From: Chryseobacterium oryzae
GTDB taxonomy: Bacteria > Bacteroidota > Bacteroidia > Flavobacteriales > Weeksellaceae
DNA: 64,000 bases
Assembly: GCF_022811665.1 (NCBI RefSeq)
Contig: NZ_CP094529.1
Span: 2,046,001-2,110,000 of the forward strand
Direction: 5' to 3'
Shown here one piece after another: positions 1 through 8,662 of this stretch (position 1 is the first letter of the stretch; each line of letters opens with the position of its first letter). Both the position numbers and the translations under genes were made by a program. The notes under the pieces were generated by a model. It saw only the letters and a program-made list of their open reading frames with translations, was not told the DNA's origin and searched no databases.

Positions 1-752
1 CTTTGCTGAATTAAAAACTGTTCTTCCCGATGCACAAAAAAGTATTGCAAATTCAGATTTTCGCTTTTTATTTTTTTTGTTTTTACCGGAAATTGGGAAG
101 TTTTCTGTAAAGAAAATGCGATACAATCCTCATTAAGCGGACAATCTCCGCACAACGGATTTCTTGGCTTACAGATTTCCGAACCCAAATCCATCATTGC
201 CTGATTAAAATCTCCAACATTATTTGGCATGATCCTATAAGATAATTCCGAAAAATATGCAAATGCCCGAGAGGACGAAACATCAAAATCGTCTGCAAAA
301 ATACGACTCAAAACTCTGTAAAAATTACCATCAACAGCTGGCATTTTTCCTTTAAAACAAATACTAGAAACTGCAGCAGCAGTATATTTTCCAATACCTT
401 TAAGTTTCAGAATTTCTTCGTACTGAGATGGAAAAATGCCATTGTAATCTGATATAATCTGTTTTGCCGCTTTATGAATATTAATTGCTCTGGAATAATA
501 TCCCAAACCTTTCCAATACAGTAAAACCTCATCTTCTGAAGCTTCTGCCAATGTTTTTACATCTGGAAATCTTTCTACAAATCTATTGTAATGATTAAGC
601 CCCTGTAAAATTCTTGTTTGCTGAAAAACAATCTCACAAATCCAAATCTTGTACGGATCTTTGGTCTTTCTAAAAGGAAGATCTCGCGCATTTTGATAAT
701 ACCAGTTGAGCAGTTTTGTACCTATATGGAGCAAATCGTGGTTATTTTTCAA
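1..752 (-). CDS. mutY: A/G-specific adenine glycosylase MutY (C-terminus outside window)
   Basis: DNA repair glycosylase that removes adenine mispaired with 8-oxoguanine. I translated the minus strand from a TTG at 750-752 (LKNNHDLLHIG); the codon two before it is a stop, so TTG is the only sensible start. About 250 residues are visible and the frame stays open to base 1, so the C-terminal NUDIX-like 8-oxoG recognition part lies outside. Visible motifs are WICEIVFQQT with the catalytic Glu, the helix-hairpin-helix LKGIGKYTAAA, the VDGN segment holding the catalytic Asp, and the 4Fe-4S ligand set CKPRNPLCGDCPLNEDC (Cx6Cx2Cx5C). A -7-like TATCTTTG lies upstream at 780-787 on the minus strand. 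Confidence 0.93.
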   Translation of the reverse strand, partial: MKNNHDLLHIGTKLLNWYYQNARDLPFRKTKDPYKIWICEIVFQQTRILQGLNHYNRFVERFPDVKTLAEASEDEVLLYWKGLGYYSRAINIHKAAKQIISDYNGIFPSQYEEILKLKGIGKYTAAAVSSICFKGKMPAVDGNFYRVLSRIFADDFDVSSSRAFAYFSELSYRIMPNNVGDFNQAMMDLGSEICKPRNPLCGDCPLNEDCIAFSLQKTSQFPVKTKKIKSENLNLQYFFVHREEQFLIQQ

Positions 753-828
753 GTGTTATGAGAATAAAATTGTAGGGTGCAAAGATAGATATTGTTATTT
801 CTTTTTAAGAATAGAAAAAAAATAAAAA

Positions 829-852
829 AGCTGTCCTTTTTACAAGACAGCT
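829..852 (-). terminator. Rho-independent terminator of the M13 peptidase gene
   Basis: Read on the minus strand, AGCTGTC and GACAGCT form a 7-bp stem followed by a T-rich run. It lies just beyond the stop codon of the peptidase gene. Confidence 0.85.
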
Positions 853-868
853 TCATTTTTTATTAAAA

Positions 869-2968
869 TTACCAGATTTTTATTCTTTCTTCCGGAGCTT
901 TATACAATTTGTCTCCTGGTTTAATATCAAAAGCTTTCATAAAAGAATCCTGATTCACTAACGGTCCAAACGCTCTGAAATATCCCGGAGAGTGCGGATC
1001 TGTTTTTACCTGATTCATCATATACTGTTCTGTAGATTTGGTTCTCCAAACTGTTGCCCAACTCATAAAAAATCTTTGATCCTGGTTGTAACCACTTATT
1101 AATCCCGGATTTCCGTGATCTTTAAGATACATCTGAAGCGCATCGTAAGCAACCGCTACTCCACCCAAATCTCCAATATTTTCGCCACTTGTAAATTTAC
1201 CATTTACAAAACTCCCTTTTACAGGTTCGTAAGCGTTATATTGTGCCGCCAACTGACTTACTTTTGCATCAAAGTTTTTTCTGTCTTGCTCTGTCCACCA
1301 ATTATTCAAGTTTCCATCACCATCGAATCTGGAGCCACTATCATCAAAACCATGAGAAATTTCGTGCCCGATTACAGCTCCAATTCCACCAAAATTTACC
1401 GCTGCATCAGCTTTAGGATTATAAAACGGAGGCTGGAGAATAGCCGCTGGGAAAACAATTTCATTATTAGAACCACTGTAATAAGCATTAACAGTTTGAG
1501 GAGACATTCCCCACTCTGTTTTATCTACCGGTTTACCTACTTTTTCCAAACTTTTCTGGTATTGCCAAGCTGAAACATTTTGCAGATTAGAATACAAAGT
1601 TGCACCTTGCGAAGGAGATTCTACTTTCAGTTTAGAATAATCTTTCCACTGATCAGGATAGGCAATTTTCACCGAAAATTTAGACAGTTTTTCTTGTGCT
1701 TTCACTTTAGTTTCCGGCGACATCCAATCCATGTTATTGATGTGATTTTTGAATGATTTCAAAATATAATCAATATACATTTCCATCTGTTTTTTAGATT
1801 CCGGGCTGAAATATTCATCAACATAAAGTTTCCCGAATGCTTCTCCCAAAACGCCGTTCACAAGAGCTAAACCTCTTTTATCCATAGAGCGTTGCTCTTT
1901 TTGTCCCTGAAGATATTTTGAATAAAAATCGAATCGTATAGTATCCAGATTATCACCAAGATTACTTGCATTTCCGTTAATAATATGGTATTTTAGGTAA
2001 TCTTTCAGTAAAGGAAGATTTTTCTGATTGATAAACTGATCCATATTCTGATAATACTTTAACTCTCCAATAATTACCCTATCGGTTTTCACTCCTGCAT
2101 CAGAAAGATATTTTGCCAGATTTACATTTTTAACCAACCCTGAAAGTTCAGAAAGATTTTTAGGATTGTATCTTAAATTGGCATCTCTGTTTTGCTCTAA
2201 AGTTAAGAGATAATTGGCAAGCTGCTTTTCAAAATCTACTACATTTTTTGCAGCCTGATTAGCATTTTTATATCCTAAAACTCCAAATAATTTTGACACA
2301 TAATTCTGATATTCTGCCAAAGTTTTAGTATTGGCATCATTTACTTTTTGGTAATAATCTCTTCCCAATCCCAAATCCGGACCTCCAAGGTAAACAGCAT
2401 TCATTTTAGAATTTTTCAGGTCTGCACCCACTCTCCATCCATAAAAAGAATTATCGCCCAGTTTTGTAGCTTCCAAAAGATATTTCTGAAGATCATTTAC
2501 ATTTTTAATTGCATCAATTTTGGCTAAATCAGATTTAATAGGGGTAATTCCCTCAGCATTTCTCTTGCTTATATCCATAAAAGAAGCATACAGATTCTGA
2601 ATTTTCTGACCTTCTGAACCATCGGCATATTTTTCTGATAAAATTTTATTCAGAATCGATAAAGAAGCATCATCTACATTTTCTCTTAATGCATTAAAAG
2701 ATCCCCAACTGGCTTTATCTGACGGAATTTGCGTGGTTTTAATCCAATTACCGTTTACATAATTAAAAAAATCGTCTTGCGGACGAACACTTTTATCCAT
2801 ATAAGAAAGATTCAGACCTTCTTCCGGCATCTCTTTTTTCGGGGTTTCTGTCACAGCTTCAGGCTGTGGTTCTTTAGATTGATTAGTGGCTGTATTTTTG
2901 GATGCGCCACAAGAATTTAAAAATACAATTCCTGAAAGTGCAAGAACTGCAATATTTACATTTTTCAT
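869..2968 (-). CDS. M13 family zinc metallopeptidase (PepO/neprilysin-like), lipoprotein
   Basis: Zinc endopeptidase of the neprilysin family, expected to cut small peptides in the periplasm or at the cell surface. I start it at the ATG at 2966-2968 (MKNVNIAVLALSG), because this gives a clean lipoprotein signal ending in LNSC with the lipid-bearing Cys at residue 20; an upstream ATG would add 21 charged residues. The product is 699 residues, normal for M13. The zinc motif HEISH is at about 535-539, the third-ligand motif GENIGD at about 595-600, and the substrate-binding NAYY at about 494-497. It stands alone with its own terminator. A -7-like TATATTTG is at 3112-3119 on the minus strand. Confidence 0.92.
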   Translation of the reverse strand: MKNVNIAVLALSGIVFLNSCGASKNTATNQSKEPQPEAVTETPKKEMPEEGLNLSYMDKSVRPQDDFFNYVNGNWIKTTQIPSDKASWGSFNALRENVDDASLSILNKILSEKYADGSEGQKIQNLYASFMDISKRNAEGITPIKSDLAKIDAIKNVNDLQKYLLEATKLGDNSFYGWRVGADLKNSKMNAVYLGGPDLGLGRDYYQKVNDANTKTLAEYQNYVSKLFGVLGYKNANQAAKNVVDFEKQLANYLLTLEQNRDANLRYNPKNLSELSGLVKNVNLAKYLSDAGVKTDRVIIGELKYYQNMDQFINQKNLPLLKDYLKYHIINGNASNLGDNLDTIRFDFYSKYLQGQKEQRSMDKRGLALVNGVLGEAFGKLYVDEYFSPESKKQMEMYIDYILKSFKNHINNMDWMSPETKVKAQEKLSKFSVKIAYPDQWKDYSKLKVESPSQGATLYSNLQNVSAWQYQKSLEKVGKPVDKTEWGMSPQTVNAYYSGSNNEIVFPAAILQPPFYNPKADAAVNFGGIGAVIGHEISHGFDDSGSRFDGDGNLNNWWTEQDRKNFDAKVSQLAAQYNAYEPVKGSFVNGKFTSGENIGDLGGVAVAYDALQMYLKDHGNPGLISGYNQDQRFFMSWATVWRTKSTEQYMMNQVKTDPHSPGYFRAFGPLVNQDSFMKAFDIKPGDKLYKAPEERIKIW

Positions 2969-3164
2969 ATTTTTTATTTTAAATTTAAATGTGATTTCAT
3001 CATGTTTATTTATTTTCCGTTTCTGAAACATGATGGAAATTCATATAAATTTTTATTTTAAAGGATTTAATTTTAATATTAACTAAGCTAAGTTTACCAT
3101 TATGATTAGATCAAATATAAGAAATTATGTTAAATAATGATTTCGTATTTCTCCCAACAAATAT

Positions 3165-3172
3165 TACCTTTG
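3165..3172 (+). promoter_or_regulatory. -7 element upstream of the Imm22-like gene
   Basis: TACCTTTG matches the Bacteroidota -7 consensus TAnnTTTG and lies 16 bp before the ATG at 3189. No clear TTTG was found at the -33 position. Confidence 0.5.
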
Positions 3173-3188
3173 ATGCTTAAATAACATT

Positions 3189-3575
3189 ATGAATAAGCAG
3201 ATTTTAGACTTTTGGGTAGGAAATTTCCAGACTGAAGAAGATTTTTACAACTTCGTAGAAGAAGACGAAAATTATTACACTAACGAAGAATCTGATGACA
3301 GCTATATTTCTAAATTTGCTGAATCTCAGGATACTGTATGGTTCGACCAAGATTTACTGGAATATGGTTTTGAAGAAGGCATACAACATTTTGCCGAATA
3401 TTCTTTTGCCGAACAGTGGTTACCTGTTTTAGTAAATAGAATGAACGAAATGAACCTTAAATTTGAGGTTAATTCTTTAATTTTTGTAAGCCACGGACAA
3501 ATTCCGCAGCCAAAATCTGTAGAAAATGACGATTTCTCTTTATCTTATTTAGGCGGAATAGAATTCGAGTTTTAA
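3189..3575 (+). CDS. Immunity protein 22 (Imm22)-like protein
   Basis: Small acidic cytoplasmic protein of 128 residues. The opening FWVGNFQTEEDFYNFVEE and the later FDQDLLEYGFEE resemble the Imm22 family, whose members are predicted to neutralise polymorphic toxins. No toxin gene with a matching delivery domain lies within several kb, so it is either an orphan immunity gene or a housekeeping-type Imm22 homologue. It has no signal peptide or membrane segment. It converges on the chloride channel gene and the two stop regions overlap by 4 bp. The family assignment is by memory of the motif pattern and is moderately sure. Confidence 0.7.
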   Translation: MNKQILDFWVGNFQTEEDFYNFVEEDENYYTNEESDDSYISKFAESQDTVWFDQDLLEYGFEEGIQHFAEYSFAEQWLPVLVNRMNEMNLKFEVNSLIFVSHGQIPQPKSVENDDFSLSYLGGIEFEF

Positions 3576-4930
3576 GATTTATCTTCGCTTCTCAGTTCTG
3601 CAAGAAAAGTATGTTTCAGAACATCATAAAGAGAATGTCTGCTTACTAATATTGATGCTATGGAAGAAATCATTCCGGCAAGCATCAGATGAAAAATGAG
3701 AGAATGCCTGTCTGTCATTTCCAAAACAATTATAGCTGATGTAAACGGAGCTCTGGTAATTCCTGTAAGAAAAGCAACCATTCCGGCAAGTACCACCACA
3801 TTGGTTTCATTAGGAGATAAATGTATAACTCCCGAAATAACAGATCCTATACTTGCACCAGCCGTTAAAGCCGGAGCAAAAATCCCTCCCGCTCCACCAG
3901 AAGTAAAGGAAAGTGCCGATCCCAACATTCTTAATAATGGAACATACCAAGCTTCATGTTTGTTTTCTGTAAAGAGAATACGCTCCATAATTTCTTTACC
4001 GGATCCAAGAATTTCCTGACTGATAAAAAAAGAGATACACGCAATAATTAATGCACAAACCACCAAAAAAATCACATTTGCTTTATTGGTTTTGAGTTTA
4101 TTTTTCTTCCAACGGTTAATTTTCAGCATACTTACGGAAAGTTGGCTTGCCAAAATCCCCGAAATTCCCGCAACTAAAATAATAGGAAACATCACCATTA
4201 GAGAAACATCGCCAGTTTTAGGATATCCTAAATAAAGGTAAGAACCTGCCAAAGTTTGTGCAGTTAAACCTGCAATAATTACAGCCGTAAAAAGCGCTGT
4301 TTTAAAATAATTGATATGTGTTTTCGAAAGTTCTTCCACCGCAAAAACAATTCCGCCTAAAGGAGTGTTGAATGCCGCAGCCAATCCCGCCGCAGCTCCG
4401 GTCATAATCATATTTTTCTTGGAAATCTTGGGCCACCATTCGGGAAGATATTCATTCACCTTTCTGAATATAGATCCTGCAATCTGTATAGTAGGACCTT
4501 CTCTTCCGACTGCTCCACCTCCAATGACCAAAACTACCGAAGAAATAATTTTGAAAATAATAATTTTCAGACTCAGAAGGTTAGGAATTTTACGGTGTTC
4601 TTTGGGATTTGCCAATTCCACAGCCGCCATCACCTGCGGAATACCGCTCCCTTTAGCATTCGGAGCAAATTCTTTTACCAACCACCAAGACAGAACAAAA
4701 CCTATAGGTGCAATAATAAAAATCATCCAATCATTCCAATTCAATATAAAATGTAAGAGATTTTCTCCCCAAGCAAATATCTTCGCATACATTACTGCAA
4801 AAAAACCTGTAATTATCGAACCTATCCAAAAAGGAATTGCCTGAAGAAGATTATTTTTCAGCTGTTCGTTTCGGATATTGTCAAAAGATTTTTTGAGAAT
4901 TTTACGGATGTAGATGAGTATTCCACGCAT
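3572..4930 (-). CDS. ClC-family chloride channel/antiporter
   Basis: Inner-membrane anion transporter of 452 residues with the usual hydrophobic ClC fold and no C-terminal CBS domains. The three anion-pathway signatures are present: GSGIP (94-98), GREGP with gating Glu144 (142-146) and GGIFAP (348-353). The pair Glu199-Glu200 in FAVEEL falls where the proton-transfer Glu of E. coli ClC lies, so coupled chloride/proton exchange is more likely than simple channel activity (inference). The gene is monocistronic and convergent with the Imm22-like gene. Confidence 0.93.
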   Translation of the reverse strand: MRGILIYIRKILKKSFDNIRNEQLKNNLLQAIPFWIGSIITGFFAVMYAKIFAWGENLLHFILNWNDWMIFIIAPIGFVLSWWLVKEFAPNAKGSGIPQVMAAVELANPKEHRKIPNLLSLKIIIFKIISSVVLVIGGGAVGREGPTIQIAGSIFRKVNEYLPEWWPKISKKNMIMTGAAAGLAAAFNTPLGGIVFAVEELSKTHINYFKTALFTAVIIAGLTAQTLAGSYLYLGYPKTGDVSLMVMFPIILVAGISGILASQLSVSMLKINRWKKNKLKTNKANVIFLVVCALIIACISFFISQEILGSGKEIMERILFTENKHEAWYVPLLRMLGSALSFTSGGAGGIFAPALTAGASIGSVISGVIHLSPNETNVVVLAGMVAFLTGITRAPFTSAIIVLEMTDRHSLIFHLMLAGMISSIASILVSRHSLYDVLKHTFLAELRSEDKS

Positions 4931-5152
4931 AGTTCAAATTTAAATCAAATTTTACGAAATCTGAAAAAAAACATTCAAAAATGATGTTAAAATTTAGACA
5001 TCCATAATTCAAAATAATTAACAAGTATTTCGCACTAAAAATTAGTTATAAAACATTGCTCAATTAATCCCTAATACTAAATTAAAAATTAATTTTTTAG
5101 AACATAGAATCAGTTATTAAATTAATTTTTTTTAAAATCATTTTAAGAAAAA

Positions 5153-5181
5153 AAGCGTCCAAAAAAATATTTGGAACGCTT
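5153..5181 (-). terminator. Terminator of the NIL-domain gene
   Basis: On the minus strand AAGCGTTCCAAA pairs with TTTGGACGCTT and is followed by a run of T. The hairpin lies 28 bp after the stop codon. Confidence 0.88.
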
Positions 5182-5208
5182 ATCAAATCAAACTATATGG
5201 ACTTACAT

Positions 5209-5514
5209 TTATAAATATCTTCTGCAATTATACTCTACAGTAGTGTTGAGAAGTTTATTTTCATTGAGAAAGAACTCAACTTTTTGAAATTCTTCACTGT
5301 TTGCATTAATACGTAATTGAAATGATCCAAAATTATTACCATCCACAAATTCTACATCGGCATTCAGCAGACTATAGCAAATACCCATGTTTTGATCTAT
5401 GCAATATAGAATTTGGTCGAATTTCAACTTCCCGTTAAGTTCTATTTCCAAAATAAGGTCTTTTCTGGTATCACTTGCAGCAATGTCTTTCTGTAGAAGA
5501 TTAGGAATAATCAT
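5209..5514 (-). CDS. Solo NIL-domain protein
   Basis: Protein of 101 residues that is almost entirely one small alpha/beta domain. The pattern of a beta strand, then LLNADVEFVDGNNFGSFQL, then an acidic helix and a closing strand matches the NIL (ferredoxin-like) domain found at the C-terminus of methionine-importer ATPases such as MetN, where it binds methionine allosterically. No ATPase, permease or binding-protein gene is next to it. It may be a free-standing amino-acid sensor (inference). It has its own strong promoter and terminator, so it is expressed alone. Confidence 0.7.
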   Translation of the reverse strand: MIIPNLLQKDIAASDTRKDLILEIELNGKLKFDQILYCIDQNMGICYSLLNADVEFVDGNNFGSFQLRINANSEEFQKVEFFLNENKLLNTTVEYNCRRYL

Positions 5515-5564
5515 GATGGAGATTTTAGTTACACTTCAATTACGTTTTAATCATTAATTCTTAG

Positions 5565-5595
5565 CAAAAATATAAAAAATATTTAGTCTACCAAA
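5565..5595 (-). promoter_or_regulatory. Consensus Bacteroidota promoter of the NIL-domain gene
   Basis: On the minus strand TTTG (5592-5595) is followed by 19 nt and then TATTTTTG (5565-5572), a full match to TTTG-N19-TAnnTTTG. The expected transcript start is about 45 bp before the ATG. Confidence 0.75.
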
Positions 5596-5688
5596 TTAGT
5601 AGGGTATTATTTGTAAAAAAAAAACAGCAATATAAATACTGCTGTAAATAGGAGATTGAATTTAATCTGCTATTATTGATGAAATAAG

Positions 5689-6024
5689 CTAAACAAATTT
5701 TAAGTAAATCTTTTTCCATTTTGCGACAGTATTTCTACTAAGATTGAAATGTATCGCCAGTTGAGTATTATTTAATCTATTTTTAACCTGATATTCTAAA
5801 ATTTGCAATATTGTTTCTTTATTATAAGATCTATACTTTTGGTTTTCCTGTTTTATTTCTTTACTTAAATTATTAAACAATTTTTTATTGAGATTAATAA
5901 TGTCTAAAAATGTAAGTGCTTCCTTATTCAAAATATTTTGACAAAGTTCTTTTTTGGAAGGAAACTTTTCGTTAATAATATCAGTATAAATTTTTTTATA
6001 ATTAGGAGTACTTAAATTATTCAT
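5689..6024 (-). CDS. Small helix-turn-helix protein
   Basis: Protein of 111 basic residues. The C-terminal third (ILQILEYQ..NRLNNTQLAIHFNLSRNTVAKWKK) is a clear helix-turn-helix of the Hin/transposase-like type; the N-terminal part is a charged helix bundle. Such small proteins are often annotated as transposase fragments, but there is no DDE catalytic domain or terminal repeat here, so I read it as a DNA-binding regulator. It follows a second, distantly similar HTH gene on the same strand with a 60-bp gap. The function is unknown; the neighbouring secreted-protein operon is a possible target. Confidence 0.65.
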   Translation of the reverse strand: MNNLSTPNYKKIYTDIINEKFPSKKELCQNILNKEALTFLDIINLNKKLFNNLSKEIKQENQKYRSYNKETILQILEYQVKNRLNNTQLAIHFNLSRNTVAKWKKIYLKFV

Positions 6025-6084
6025 GATTTTGCGATTTATATAATGTATTTTGGATTGCTACTGTATTAACTTCATAATTCTAAT

Positions 6085-6510
6085 TTAGACTTCATCTTTA
6101 GAAAACTTACTTAGCCATTTATAAAGAGTAGTTTTTGGAATTCTATATTCTTCTATTATCTGGTGTTTTGTTTTCTCCCCTTTGGTAATTTTTTCAATGA
6201 TAAAATCTATCATTTCTTTGGTATAAATATTTTTCCTGAAACTGGGTAATGTAGTTTTATTAGGTTTTCCTTTAGATCCGGTAGGAGAATGAAATATAAG
6301 GTGTTGAGAATATATTCTGAAAAAATCATATTCTAAAAGTTTACTCCATCTTAAGAGAATTTCTGTATCCAAACTTTTAGAATTGAGCATTTCTTCAACT
6401 TCTTCTTCTGAGCAATTCAAGAAATTACAAATTCGAGACATCTCGATTTCACTTTCGGATAAAGCATTTCTAAGCATATTACCAATATAGATGTCTTTAA
6501 AAAAACTCAT
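6085..6510 (-). CDS. Helix-turn-helix protein, paired with the next gene downstream
   Basis: Protein of 141 residues. The N-terminal half (MSRICNFLNCSEEEVEEML..LEILLRWSKLLEYDFFRIYS pattern) looks like an XRE-type helical module, and the C-terminus (KTKHQIIEEYRIPKTTLYKWLSKF) is a second helix-turn-helix. Two DNA-reading modules without a catalytic domain suggest a regulator. Similar pairs are common in Chryseobacterium genomes (recollection). It is likely co-transcribed with the 111-residue HTH gene downstream. What it controls cannot be read from the sequence. Confidence 0.62.
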   Translation of the reverse strand: MSFFKDIYIGNMLRNALSESEIEMSRICNFLNCSEEEVEEMLNSKSLDTEILLRWSKLLEYDFFRIYSQHLIFHSPTGSKGKPNKTTLPSFRKNIYTKEMIDFIIEKITKGEKTKHQIIEEYRIPKTTLYKWLSKFSKDEV

Positions 6511-6661
6511 AACATTATTTTTTAGAAACTCATTAAAGAATTATAGAAAAGATGATTATCCGCATTTGCTTATATTTGAAGATTACAAATAATATTCTAT
6601 ATTATAAGCATAATGCAGATAATCGGTATATATAAAGTGTTTTTACTTATTTTTAAAGAAC

Positions 6662-7681
6662 TTAGGGTACTTGTGTCATTATCATTGAAGAATCTACAGA
6701 GTATCCTCCATCAAAATGACCATCGCTCATTCTTTCTACATTTATTAAGTATTTAGAATTACCCGAAGTACTTGCACTTCCTGAAGGACTTACCTGAACC
6801 ATTGTAAAGGTAATACGATAATTAGATCCCGTAGTTCCATCGTTTATTTGATAAATAGCAATATCATTTACATCTACACCCCCGTTACTGAAAATTAATT
6901 TTCTTCTTTCGGTATCATTAACATCGGAAGAAACAGGATATCTTGTTAAAAAAGTAACTAATGGTCTATCTGTTCCTTGCGAAGCATATGCTAGCTGTTT
7001 TCTATCGGGTGTAAACCAGCCGGAATTATCAATATCCATCTGTGGATTACCTCCAGAATCCTTATAGAGTTTATAGATAGCTACAGATGAGAATGGAACA
7101 TTTGATAGAACATTAGTAGAAGGGTTTACATAATTAGATTTTATTTCTAGATAAGCTCCTGTTGGAGCTCCTGTATGTCTTACACATATTGTTCCTACGC
7201 ATACCTCACTTTGTCCTGCGCCAGTAGGGTTATTAAATGTAAACGAACTTACAGAGATATTTGGAGTTCTCCCATTTATTGTTGCATTGTTACATTGCCA
7301 AGTTGGGCTGCGTGAGGAAACATACGTTTGGAAGCATTTTTGTTCTTTATTATAAATGGTAAGTCCTGAAATTGGATTTGTAATTCCATTACGTTCTGCT
7401 GTAAGCATCCTAGGTATTAAAATTCCTCTTTCTGTACTTTTTATTTCAAATGCAGCAGAAGCATCTGGAGAAGTTGTCCCTATTCCTATAGAGCCCGATG
7501 TTGTTACTACTACATCATTTGCATCTTTTTGCACTTGGGTAAGTGTTGTCGAGTTATTGTCTTTTCCTGCATCGACGTGTAAAATAGTACCGGAAGCTGG
7601 TTTATCTGTATTAATGCCCACTTGAGCAATTAAAGAAAAATTAAATAAAACCAAACTAAGTAATGTATAATATCTTTTCAT
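6662..7681 (-). CDS. Secreted QVGINT-type protein, third gene of paralogous operon
   Basis: Exported protein of 339 residues with a signal peptide ending LFNFSLIAQ, then VGINTDKPASGTILHVDAG. This opening, together with the RGILIPRMLTAERNGI..GLTIYN segment around residues 95-115, marks a large family of flavobacterial surface proteins that resemble phage tail-fibre heads. The C-terminal 180 residues are beta-rich and unique. It ends in VERMSDGHFDGGYSVDSS and has no typical type IX secretion sorting domain. Its ATG lies 15 bp after the previous paralogue, so it is the last gene of a three-gene operon. A structural or adhesive role is inferred only. Confidence 0.75.
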   Translation of the reverse strand: MKRYYTLLSLVLFNFSLIAQVGINTDKPASGTILHVDAGKDNNSTTLTQVQKDANDVVVTTSGSIGIGTTSPDASAAFEIKSTERGILIPRMLTAERNGITNPISGLTIYNKEQKCFQTYVSSRSPTWQCNNATINGRTPNISVSSFTFNNPTGAGQSEVCVGTICVRHTGAPTGAYLEIKSNYVNPSTNVLSNVPFSSVAIYKLYKDSGGNPQMDIDNSGWFTPDRKQLAYASQGTDRPLVTFLTRYPVSSDVNDTERRKLIFSNGGVDVNDIAIYQINDGTTGSNYRITFTMVQVSPSGSASTSGNSKYLINVERMSDGHFDGGYSVDSSMIMTQVP

Positions 7682-7696
7682 TATTTGAAGTAGAAT

Positions 7697-8635
7697 TTAA
7701 TTAAAACGTTCTGCTACTATTAGGTAACGACCTGCACCTTGATTGGGTAAGTAATTGGTTTTACTATTGGATAATAAAGTTAAAAATATCCTGAATGCGT
7801 GTCCTGTTTGTGGCACAATGATGGTATAATTAATAAATTCACCACCACTTGCACCACCTCGGTACATTGTTGCTGGAGTTCTGTAATAAGTTTGGTTTGC
7901 ATAGGTTTGTGTTTCTATATACGCAGGGCCTTGGCCATCTATATAAGCATAAACTCCTCCACCTTCTTTGTTATTACTCGTAGCATTTTGCCAACCATGA
8001 ATAAGAACATGATTTAGAATATAAGAATTATCTGTTCTTACAGTTAGATCTCCTTCATTATCAGCACCATTATGACCTATAATTAAATTCGTTAAAAGTG
8101 TTCCAGAAGCATCTTTGATATCGAATTTCAAGCTACCTCTCGGACTTTGTGATCCATTTACAATATTGGTGCTGTTGGTGGAATATGAAGGTAGGTTATA
8201 AATCATTTTCTGGTTGTCCGGAACCTGAGTCACGCACTGCCATGATGGTGATGATTTAGTTCCCACATTCACCTGTATGCAAGATTCCGTACTGTTGTAA
8301 ATCATTAGACCGGTTTCTGGCTGACTAATATTACCTCTCTCTGTCGTGGTTAATGAAGGAGGCATAAATCCCTTGTTGTTTGCTTGTATATCCAAGTAAG
8401 ATGATGCATCGGGTGCTATATTTTTCACGCCTATCTGACCTGTATTGGTAATAACAAAATCATTTGAAGCTTCTGTAGCGCTTATGCTTCCAACTGTGGC
8501 TGTACCATTGTCTTTTAGACCATCAACATGCAATTGGGTATTTGTTGCAGGCTTATTAGTATTAATACCTACTCCCTGTGCCATCAAAAAACTCCCGAAA
8601 ACTAGTGAGATAATACTGTATATTAATTGTGTCAT
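7697..8635 (-). CDS. Secreted QVGINT-type protein, second gene of paralogous operon
   Basis: Protein of 312 residues with a signal peptide (MTQLIYSIISLVFGSFLMAQ) followed by GVGINTNKPATNTQLHVDG. The middle carries the family segment GFMPPSLTTTERGNI..GLMIYN, and the C-terminus ends GRYLIVAERFN, which parallels the ends of its two neighbours (YLINVER and YFIVVEKLR). The three proteins are therefore paralogues with conserved start and end and a divergent central beta domain. No enzymatic motif is seen. It sits 27 bp after the first gene of the operon. Confidence 0.75.
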   Translation of the reverse strand: MTQLIYSIISLVFGSFLMAQGVGINTNKPATNTQLHVDGLKDNGTATVGSISATEASNDFVITNTGQIGVKNIAPDASSYLDIQANNKGFMPPSLTTTERGNISQPETGLMIYNSTESCIQVNVGTKSSPSWQCVTQVPDNQKMIYNLPSYSTNSTNIVNGSQSPRGSLKFDIKDASGTLLTNLIIGHNGADNEGDLTVRTDNSYILNHVLIHGWQNATSNNKEGGGVYAYIDGQGPAYIETQTYANQTYYRTPATMYRGGASGGEFINYTIIVPQTGHAFRIFLTLLSNSKTNYLPNQGAGRYLIVAERFN

Positions 8636-8662
8636 TATTTATTTCTCTATGTGTATTTTTAT

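Noticed and set aside
869..3031. The upstream ATG at 3031 as the start of the M13 peptidase
   Set aside because: It would place a charged 21-residue stretch before a perfect lipoprotein signal.
5689..6510. The two HTH genes as an insertion sequence
   Set aside because: Both are short, lack a DDE or other transposase catalytic domain, and no terminal inverted repeats flank them.
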